Shown: positions 55,648-64,000 of the stretch, one piece after another
Layout of the letters: each line of letters begins with the position of its first letter
How positions within the stretch are numbered: the stretch's first letter is position 1
NCBI GenBank assembly: GCA_020284085.1
Contig: JACEVL010000056.1
Coordinates: 62,001 to 126,000, forward strand
Length of the DNA: 64,000 nt
From: Aporrectodea caliginosa
Lineage: Eukaryota; Annelida; Clitellata; Crassiclitellata; Lumbricidae
Direction: 5' to 3'
Position numbers and translations under genes: made by a program
Notes under the pieces: model-generated
What the model was told of the DNA's origin: nothing
Seen by the model: only the letters and a program-made list of their open reading frames with translations
The model's database searches: none

Positions 55648-57139
55648 TCATGAAATCTCGTAGCGCAAAAACTCCTTCATTTTCTTCGGAATCGGAAGTC
55701 TCTCGATGCTTTCTCGACTGACGCACTTGAGTATCGAGTCACGGCAAGCATTCTGCAGAGTTCCAACTGAAATAAGAAGCATGGAATTCATCACGTCATT
55801 AGTCAAATCATATCTAGTAACATGGCAATCTCTTTACTGCTGCCTTGGCAGACCCGGGTCATATTCTGAACCTACTCCTCTCTCCTGTAAGGAGACTCCC
55901 CAAGTTTCCTTGCATTCCAGGCCACATCGCCCCAGGGGCAGACAACTTAATGATGAAATATGCTTAATTTCACATAAACCAAAGTGCGGGTATTGCAGTT
56001 GGATAAATTACTGCCACAGAGCTCAGAAAACAGTTTTAATGCACCTTTCAAATCTGCTAGATAGCAATGTTACAGCACCTTTGTGAGGTTCTTAAAACGT
56101 GTTATATAAGATATGGACATACCTACTTATATACATAAAATAAATGTATGTATGTATCGATATGTATGCACTGGTCTCTATCAGCTGATATGTATATGCA
56201 CCACGACATATGTATCTATCAGGGTGTTAATGCAGTCTAAAGAGTACCTTTTTGTCAGTAAGACAATAATAACAACCGCAACTTAGATAAAAATTAACAA
56301 TAAGCTCTTGTTAATACAGCTGCCTATAACTGTCAGTCTCAGTCAACAGCTTAGATGAATCTGTTTAAAAAAACTCATAAAAAAAATTACTATGACTACC
56401 ACTCCTACTCCCAATGAACTTCACACTTACCACAGCTCAACTGTATGATTCGGACCTGTTTGGTCGTTCCATAGACGTCAACGACAGCGTAAAGCGGACC
56501 GGACTTGTAGGGAATCTCTTTGGCACAAGGTCCCTGGTCCTCACCGTTAAGTATGAAATGCATTTCTGCCGTTTCTCCTTTGACTACGAAGACAATCCCA
56601 ATCCGACTTCCAACATCCGTCGGCAAAACGTTATCATTAAACTCTGCATAACCAGAGTCTTGCGAATGGCCCAGCAGACCAACACTGTCCTCCGTCTCGC
56701 TCGCGCGAAGTCGCGGCAAAGCCCGAAGAATACTCCGGTGAAACAGTCCCCGATGCGTTAAGACGTAGTCGCCGTCGCCGAGAATCGAGCGGTACGGTCG
56801 CGGGTTGTCAACTCCGCTTTCCTCGTAGACGCGGTTGTGTGACTTCGTGACGGCGAAAATCCACGACTTGTTCGTTCCCATGTTTGCGAGGTCGGGCAGG
56901 GCGTACTGGGGCAGGTCAAAGCAGGCGTTGGGGTCGTGCTGGGTCAGTCCGATCCTCAGGTGGCCACTCCAGCCGCGCTCGTTCTTCTCGATCTCGATCA
57001 GAAAGATTTCCATCGGGTGGAGCGGCTTCTCACTGAAGCTGATCCCGTGAGCGAAGCTCGACTCGCGGAACGCGACCGAGCGATCTTCGAGCAGGCGAAT
57101 GTTCTCACCATGGTGAGGGTGAAATCTCAGGACAGGCAT
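55648..57139 (-). CDS. NEURL2-like: NEURL2/Ozz-like E3 ligase substrate receptor (NHR + SOCS box), two exons
   Basis: Exons 57139-56431 and 55766-55648 (minus) splice with GT/AG at phase 1 to give 275 residues; human NEURL2 has 285. The start at 57139 ([17 protein letters not shown]) aligns with the sister gene; the longer upstream frame has only GTG. The Neuralized homology repeat spans about 5-235, with [49 protein letters not shown] and [19 protein letters not shown]. The last exon encodes a SOCS box: BC-box [13 protein letters not shown] and Cul5-box-like [16 protein letters not shown]. Known family role: NEURL2 recruits substrates such as beta-catenin to Elongin B/C-Cullin-5 ligases, in muscle of vertebrates. 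The 664-bp intron interrupts at the same point as in the sister gene at 61585. A 5' UTR exon may lie upstream. Confidence 0.93.
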
Positions 57140-57651
57140 AGTAGCCCAATGCACAGCCCAGCTGTCAGCTCATCAATTAAGTAGAGTGCTGAAAAGAGAA
57201 CAACACAGAACCTGTTCAAGTATAAGGTCATCTAAAACTTAGTCACTAAAGAGTGTTTCTACAATAAGTGTCCATTTTGCTGTCCGCGGTATTTAAAATA
57301 TTTTTTAAAGCTTCTGTGACAACATATGACAATCCGTAACGTAGGTTTGTTTCAGATAAACCAAATAAAACAAAAAGAATTTTAAAATTGGCACGTTCAT
57401 GAATTATTCAGGTGGTTTTATTACCTCACAGTCGAAGCATTTCAACAGAAACTGTGTTGTCCCAGATGTATACCGAAGTCGGGAAAACCTTTTTATTTCC
57501 AATTGTGCATATAACCAAACCGATAATTTACTATTTATTTTCAGTAACATATGGTTTACAACATAAACCATGATTAATATATTGAGTTTGAGTTTGTTTG
57601 AGTGAACAATTAAATTTTAATGGAGCAAATTCCAGTGTCCTACGTCCAAAT

Positions 57652-58445
57652 GTCAACTCCATGACGGCTACAAAACTCGTGTCCAACTTGTAACGGCCAG
57701 TGTTTTTTACGGTGTTTAACCACTGATACATGTCATTTGTCATTGCCAATGCTGCTGGTAAACATGAGAAGTTTATCTTGCGTTTAATTTTTTAAACAAC
57801 AAAAAGTTAACAATATTGCTGCACCGCGTATGTTTAATTGATGTCAACTCCGTGACGCAAATATTCAAGAATATATAAATAAAACTTTCAATGTAATGTG
57901 TCCTTTGTGGATGTGATAGAGTCCTGTCTTTGTTACAAACATCATTTGAAATTATTTTGTTTCGCGTGTGCCGGTTTTTGCCGAAAACTAAATGATTTGT
58001 CAACTCCGTGACGGTCAACTCCGTGACGCGCGCCCACGTCATGCAGTCGACAGATTGTCACGGAATCCACATTTTCAAAAATCTAGCAGCATTTAAATGG
58101 TATATATATAGTGCCCTAACAAACGTATGATATCTGTATTGTAGTCGTCATTTCATCATCCTTACATCGATATACAATGAGTTGAACTTTGATAATGATA
58201 ATGTTTCTGGTACTGATCTCATTCATTTCTTCATGTGTTTTACGCTCCCTTATTACTTCTCCCATTTAGGGCCATTTTGCTGTTTTTTGTCTTGAAATTA
58301 TGCTTCCATTGTCAGTAGGCTGCTAAAGTGTACCTTCAGCTGACATTGACTGATTATATATTTCTCATTGTTGCCTGAAAACTCTTAAAATGTGAAAGTC
58401 AACTGTGTGACGCGAACTCCATGACGCTTGTCAACTCCATGATGA
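57652..58445. repeat. Cluster of seven GTCAACTCCGTGACG-type motifs
   Basis: Copies start at about 57652, 57843, 57999, 58014, 58399, 58413 and 58430, four to five of them near-identical and all in the same orientation, separated by unrelated AT-rich sequence. Confidence 0.85.
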
Positions 58446-58988
58446 ATTTTGAAAAAAAGCATTTTCTCAGTTTTTAACAGAAATATTGAATTCTGTGCAT
58501 TGCTGCCTATCATACATCTTGATAGTATTAATATTAATAGATTAGAACTTTGAAAAGTAAAAAAATCGATATTGATTTTTTCTTTAAAATCCGAGGCAAA
58601 AGTGCCACATATTGTAGAAACCCTCTAAAACTTACATCACTCATGTCCATGGGCTGAAGCCAATATGTGTACACTGCACATTTAACTCTTTCCATCCAAA
58701 ATTTCCTACCCCAAGGTGGCTGAATCAAGCTGCGGATGCCTGTTTAACACCAGTCCTCTGTGCTGGCCAAGCAATTATCTGCACAGTGGAAACTGGCCAA
58801 TGGCAGCAACGTTGGAAAACAGCAAAAAAATTAATGGTACCATTAAAAACAACTCTGAAAAGAGTATCAAGCGAATTTAATACATCACTTGAAACATGAA
58901 CATTCTGACATCGTCGTTTGAATCTTCATTCATTCTGCTGTCGTGTTGCTCTGTTTGTTTTTTATGTATTGTTGCTTGTAAAGGAAAG

Positions 58989-59198
58989 GGCAAGCATTTA
59001 GTATCGGGGTGTGTAAGTTTACCGGCGTCGGACGGCATCTTTTGGCATGCTGCGCGGAAGGTACGATGTTTTCTAAAGACGACACTAACCCTAAGCCTGA
59101 CCCTAACCTACCCTCACGACGCGTAACCTTACCCTAACCGACACTCACGCCTAAAATGACGGGAGGAAATACACGCACCCCGATACTAAATGCTTGCC
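58989..59198. mobile_element. MITE with about 26-bp terminal inverted repeats
   Basis: Ends GGCAAGCATTTAGTATCGGG and its reverse complement CCCGATACTAAATGCTTGCC (one mismatch in 26 bp). Flanked by AAGGAAAG / AAGGACAG (58981-58988, 59199-59206). The interior has several CCCTAA/CCTAACC telomere-like words. Confidence 0.82.
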
Positions 59199-59323
59199 AA
59201 GGACAGATGCTTGAAAACTTAAGACACTGTTGAAAATGTCTGACAATTTTTGCTTGCTAAAACTAACATCACTGGCAACAGTTCCTGCAATAAAGTTCAT
59301 AACCAACGCTACCCTCTTGGTAG

Positions 59324-59618
59324 ATGTCTGTCAACTTGAAACACATATTGGTTTTCACTTTGGCTCATCACATTCAAATGGCGAGTGACCCTCCCCAGTT
59401 AAACGTACGCCTCACGTACAAACGACATACTCATACCCCACATACAGGCCCGAATTAATGTGGGGTGCTAAGGGTGCTCCAGCACTCGGGGTCGCAGTTT
59501 TGAGGTGTATGGTGGACCGTTGGCCGTAAGATCCAATGAAATTGATTTCTATTTCAAAGCATGAACTAGCCTAAGTTCGCCACCTGAAAACCAATGTGTG
59601 TTTCAAATTGACAGACAT
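59324..59618. mobile_element. MITE with 9-bp target duplication, possibly MULE-like
   Basis: Inverted ends ATGTCTGTCAACTTGAAACA... and ...TGTTTCAAATTGACAGACAT, about 37 bp with few mismatches. Flanked by a perfect 9-bp direct repeat TCTTGGTAG (59315-59323, 59619-59627). Confidence 0.82.
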
Positions 59619-60554
59619 TCTTGGTAGCCCGTGTATATGTCTGCATATTAGCTGAAACTTGCGGTCGACGAAACTAATAGAATGCCCAATACAGGCTGTT
59701 TCTGCTCTGTACTGTAATCATTTTAATTCTTCCAAACTTTCCTTGAATGCTGAATCTGAAAATCCGATAGTGCAGACTACATAAAAATGAACTACACACG
59801 ACATCAATCAATTAATGCAACTGCTCTTATTAAACGCATTCTTCAGCGCAGTGCTCACGTTACATCCATTGACGCATATAACTTAAGCAATTTTCGACTT
59901 TTTCTTGGCTTGGCTGATAGAACAATTGCATTTTTGAAGTTACTAGTTTATATAACACAATACGATAAAATGTACGTATTGAATAAAAGACGAATTGACC
60001 AGCAATTATTTTGTGAAAACTTTTAACGCAAACAAACCTTCGACATAAACAACAACTGCTACATCCGGCAGCCATGACACTCAGCAGATGCGCGATTTCG
60101 TGAAAGAGACTCGCTAAAGGGGTTCAGCAGATTTGTAAAAATCTATTTTTAATTCTATAGCTGATTTGATATAAACAGAAATATTATAAGGCGCATAATC
60201 ACTCGTAAAAGTTGCTTACTTTGTTATAATGTAATTCTTTGTCGCTTATTGGTCCTGGTCTCTTAATGATTGATCAGAAATGAATTTGACTCGCTAATGG
60301 TAGCGTGTATGGCACTATGGTGAAATGCAAAGTGCTATTATCCGACCGCGGTGTCACTGGTCATGGCCTTCTAGATATTGCGCTGGTGTGGTTTAACTTG
60401 ACTTCACTAATTAAAGTTTCAGGAGAATCTTGTTTGTCGTTTGTTGTAGGAATTAAAATAATTGGTAATGTAGCGTTTTAGCGGTCTTTATTATGTACGC
60501 ATTATAACATATCGTTTTATATACATGGCAGTTTAATACCAATGTCCATGACAA

Positions 60555-61065
60555 CTGGCATCAATCTAACTTGCATTTACGCAAGTATTATTTTTATCAA
60601 TCCAGCTTCTAGTTTAACCAGAAACTATTTTCATCAATCCAAATTCTACTTTCAAAAAAATTACTTTAATCAATCCAACTTCTATTTAAGCAAGAATTTG
60701 GAAACCGTGCATTTGCACTAGCCGGCTCAACTTCCGGACTTTATTCGCAAATCGTCAACATTTTCGCCCTTCAAAACTAACCTTAAAGACTTATTTGTTC
60801 AAGATATAATTATTATGATTAGACTTTCCTGTTACGTGCTTTTGTACAAGATTCTTTTTGTTTAGGCACGTTATAATGACAGTTTAATAACAACAACAAT
60901 AATAGTAATGATTATTCTCCTCAATCCAAAGTTCTTAGAACTATTTAACCAAGAATTTTTTTCATCAATCCCACTTTTATTTAAGCAAGAGTTATTTTCA
61001 ACAATCCAACTTCTATTTAAGCAAAAAATGCTCCCAGATCCAACTTCTATTTAAGCAAAAATTAC
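60555..61065 (+). repeat. Satellite of ATCAATCCAACTTCTATTTA units
   Basis: About eight degenerate units of roughly 33 bp in two blocks, with a unique-looking segment at 60700-60900. Inverted copies follow a LINE fragment at 39241-39352. Confidence 0.75.
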
Positions 61066-61584
61066 AATGGGCGAATACTTTAGAATGCTAAAATAATAAA
61101 TTACCTATGTAAGTACTTAAAATCAAGTTTTTGCAGTGCTATGGTGCATTTTTGTATGGGTCAACTTGGAGGACAGGTGTTATCTACGTGGGTGTCTTTC
61201 AAGATGTAATACATATTCATATTCTCATTCATCCTCAAAATCCATAAAAATGTATTACATTGACATAAATAAATACAAATACAATACAATAAATAAAATA
61301 CGCTCCCAGCGCCATACACCTCAGCGCCATATGCCTACCCAAAACACCAATCCGTAAATCATACTAAACACTACTACCGGTGTATTGGCCGTGAGTTTTG
61401 AAAATTAACATTACAGTGCATTGACTTCATGACAAGAAATTCATCCCCATCACAAACTTTGGCAATATAACATATAAAAGTTGGCTTGATAATGTTTCTT
61501 GAGCTGTATGTGGCAGAATATTTCGTGAGAATTTTATAGACCTAGCGAATAAACTTATTTGTGTTTGTTTTCTTTCACAGGGCT

Positions 61585-63346
61585 ATGAACATCCAGCAGT
61601 TCCATTCTCACCACGGCAGTGCCGTACGTCTCCGTGACAACCAGACAGTCGCATGTCGAGCACTGGGTTATTGCCATGGCGTCTGCTTCAGCAGCAAGCC
61701 GCTGCATCCGATGGAACTCTTTGTCATCGAAATAACGAGCAATGAGCAAGAACTACGAAGCAGTCATTTGCGAGTTGGTTTGACAGAGCTCGACCCAAAC
61801 GACGATTTCATTCTGCCCGAATGCTCTCTGCCCAATCTGACAAAACTCATAGAGAAAAAGTCTTGCATTTTGGCTGTGCCTGAATTTCCTAACTCTGGTA
61901 GCAGTTTCCGACAATGTGGCATTATTGGAGATGAAGACTACATCGATACGTATCGAGGAACGTGCAGCCGGATGATTCTCGACGCCATGCCACAACTACA
62001 AAGTGTTATGGACACCAATTCGCGGTCTGTGCCGTCAACAGAAGTTGGTAGTCGAATCGGGATATTTTATCACACAGTTGGAGACTTGGCCGTGATGCAT
62101 GTCCTGCTGAACGGCAAAGACTGTGGTCACTACGCAGTGGGAATTCCTTACAAGCGTAACAAAATTTATGCAATTGTTGACGTTTACGGTAAAACGAGAG
62201 AAGTACGAATCGTCCAGATAAACTCTGGTAAGTTTTTAGTAGGCTTTATTTAGATTGAATCAGTAGATGAATCACTTTCTTGACTATTTATGTTTTAAAA
62301 GGAAAATAATCTGACAGAGTTGCTCAAACTTGGGCTCAGAACTGCCTCCCTACAGATGTACTGAAGGCACTGTCATCAGTGTCATGTGACACAAAGTGTA
62401 TCACTTAAGATCTCGGTTAAGGTTTAGATTTCAGTTTATGTGCACTTTTTGTGGTTTGGTCATGGCTGGGGATGTATATAAATTCATTATCGTCCTCAGC
62501 GTCGTCACTTTCAAAGTGTCTTGTGAGAAATGACCATTTGTTGCAAGCACTGTCAAAATTTCTCTAAAGAAGGGTTTGCACAATTCTTTCTATGCTAGTG
62601 GTACAAAATTCCTGTTGACCTCAAGTCTAAAGATTGTCCAATATTCGTTTCATCAAAGGTTTTGTCCAAAATTTCTGTTTTATTTATAGTATTGTTTGCA
62701 ACACTCAAAGCCACAGAACTGTGCAGTTCATGAGCCACCAGGTGATGTGCAGTTAGGGACACAGCAGCCAATTAGTTAGATTGTTTGCCCTGGGGTTCAA
62801 GCATCCCGTAAGACCGCTACTGTTTAGGGACCTTGAGCAAGTCTTTCACTCACGACTGCTCAGCACCAGTGATGTTCTGTCTATATGGTCGTATGTGCAT
62901 TTTCAAACTCTGGAAGCAGGGCAATATCAAACAGTTGTATTCTACGTGTATTGTATAAATATCGAAGTGTTTGGAAGACAGTAAGAAGTAGGGAATTTTG
63001 TTATGTTTGTTGAAGCTTGAAAAAGAATCCAAGCACCCTTGTAGTGGTACGGCCGAGTTATGGCGCCATATAAATTGTCGTCATTGTTATTATTATTATT
63101 ATTTAAAGACACTCTTTTCAACAAGTCGACCAAGATTCCTTTGGTCCAAAGGTTGCTAAAGATTGTGGGTAAGTTTTTCAACCCCAGAAGTTGACCTTGT
63201 ATAAGTAATTTTTTTATTCTGTGGTTTCAGTTGCATCCTTGAAAATTTCTTGTCGGGAGGCGATTCTGAATCACGTAGACAGAGACAACATCGAACGTCT
63301 ACCACTTCCAGAAAAACTCAAGAATTTTCTTCATTTTGCTGTTTAG
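61585..63346 (+). CDS. NEURL2-like: Second NEURL2-like E3 ligase substrate receptor (NHR + SOCS box), two exons
   Basis: Exons 61585-62227 and 63231-63346, joined at phase 1 (AACTCTG|GTAAG ... TTTCAG|TTGC), giving 252 residues. The ATG at 61585 follows a likely 5' UTR-intron acceptor; the longer frame starts with GTG inside the pyrimidine tract. The NHR domain shows [62 protein letters not shown] and IYAIVDVYGKTREVRIVQI. The SOCS box is SCREAILNHV with a consensus Cul5-box ERLPLPEKLKNFL, then a stop. It is shorter and more diverged than the gene at 55648-57139 (no GW before GHLR; more Cys). Expected to form an Elongin B/C-Cullin-5 ligase receptor. Its substrate is unknown. Candidate AATAAA at 63710-63715. 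Confidence 0.92.
62755..62955 (+). repeat. SINE family B copy in the NEURL2-like intron
   Basis: tRNA-like B box GGGGTTCAAGCATCCC, then body GCATTTTCAAACTCTGGAAG and tail CAGTTGTATTCTACGTGTAT, matching 24113-24345. A GGCGCCATATAAAT word follows at 63062-63075. Confidence 0.65.
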
Positions 63347-63709
63347 GAACAGATTTACCCTACTTAGTATCAATTGTTTTTAGAATTTTAGTTTAGTTTA
63401 ATAGAATTGTTTAATCTTCATTCCAGTGTACTGCCATTAAATCTTTCTGGTAATTAAATTAATAATAATTATATTCTCTGGTAATTAAATTACTGTGGTG
63501 ACTTACATGTTATACATCTGTATCAGCATATTTGCCTGTATGTGAGTACTGGTATATCTGCTTACATGTGTATATGTTTATCAGTATTTATATAGCACTG
63601 GGACTCTCTCAAAATTGCTGGTAATGTATTTTTAGTTAAGACCCAGGGCTGCAGAAGTTACTGGTTTTCATTGTGAATACATAGACTATTTTACAACTTT
63701 TTAGATTTG

Positions 63710-63715
63710 AATAAA
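63710..63715 (+). terminator. Candidate polyadenylation signal of the second NEURL2-like gene
   Basis: AATAAA 364 bp after the stop codon. Confidence 0.45.
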
Positions 63716-64000
63716 GCCACTGTACAATCTCTTGGTGTAGCTGCAAAAGACGTGGCTTAAAGTTTGGCACCATAAAATAAACCTGAACTGAAGTTTACAA
63801 AATTTAAGGGAAGTTTACATAAATGATTTGTGAAAAACTTTTTAATCTTTATATATAAAATTAAGCTGACTTTGTGTGATGATGTTGAGAACAATGAATA
63901 GTTAATTTAATAATCTAATTTTAAAAACTTAGTAATGTCGCAATTTCTAAGAATAATCTCATCATGGTAGTAAAATAGTAGTTGGTCATTTTCATTGTTT

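Larger units (their letters stand above)
57140..61584. other. Intergenic region between divergent NEURL2-like genes
   Basis: 4.4 kb without an exon. It holds a cluster of GTCAACTCCGTGACG motifs (57652-58445), two MITEs (58989-59198, 59324-59618), a hAT-like end at about 59448 (CAGGCCCGAATTAATGTGGG) and the ATCAATCCAACTTC satellite (60555-61065). The promoters of both genes must lie here. A 5' UTR exon of the plus gene is likely, because its ATG follows an acceptor (TTTCTTTCACAG|GGCT) at 61580. Confidence 0.55.

Noticed and set aside
57773..58042. Minus-strand frame with VTELT repeats
   Set aside because: The repeats are the GTCAACTCCGTGACG motif read in frame. Spacers are AT-rich and not protein-like, and the motif continues outside this frame.
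61561..61584. Longer N-terminus (MFVFFHRA) for the plus-strand NEURL2-like gene
   Set aside because: It begins with GTG and reads through a pyrimidine tract and acceptor CAG. The homology starts at the ATG at 61585.

Overview
This is animal nuclear DNA from a bilaterian, probably a marine invertebrate. It is AT-rich and intron-rich, with many SINE, LINE, MITE and LTR elements and long microsatellites. The host genes are typical metazoan ones: a TESK-type kinase, YIPF1/2, Sidekick, and two NEURL2/Ozz-like ubiquitin-ligase receptors. An echinoderm or hemichordate would fit, but the phylum cannot be fixed from this window. No rRNA, canonical tRNA gene or CRISPR array was seen.

Layout. 1-0.66 kb: one N-terminal coding exon of a TESK1/2-like kinase (minus), the rest lying off the left edge. 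6.4-13.5 kb: a complete nine-exon YIPF1/YIPF2-type Golgi membrane protein gene (minus), assembled here exon by exon into 328 codons. 14.6-21.1 kb: a 2,169-codon Sidekick cell-adhesion gene (plus) in ONE uninterrupted exon, head-to-head with YIPF across about 1.1 kb. 21.1-32 kb: AT-rich DNA with LINE fragments, hAT-type MITEs and SINEs. 32.1-37.4 kb: a Ty3/Gypsy element with 665-bp LTRs that look identical and an open gag-protease frame, but with most of pol deleted. 38-45 kb: LINE fragments, GGA-rich and GATA satellites, and an approximately 900-bp polypurine tract. 45.4-49.7 kb: a second, structurally complete Ty3/Gypsy element with 136-bp LTRs, a 5-bp target duplication and an intact 1,347-codon gag-pol. 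50-55 kb: repeats. 55.6-57.1 kb (minus) and 61.6-63.3 kb (plus): two divergently transcribed NEURL2-like genes, each NHR domain plus SOCS box, with the same intron position and phase.

The host genes are not one pathway. TESK, YIPF and Sidekick are neighbours by position only. The two NEURL2-like genes are a diverged duplicate pair, expected to act as substrate receptors of Cullin-5 RING ligases.

The observations most worth checking are the intronless full-length Sidekick with a missing Ig1 cysteine, its possible shared promoter with YIPF, the MITE whose terminal repeat contains the Sidekick stop codon, the internally deleted but recently mobilised Gypsy element, the Gypsy element whose start codon spans the LTR/primer-site junction, a cluster of a 15-bp motif between the NEURL2-like genes, and the strong over-representation of the palindrome TAGGCCTA.
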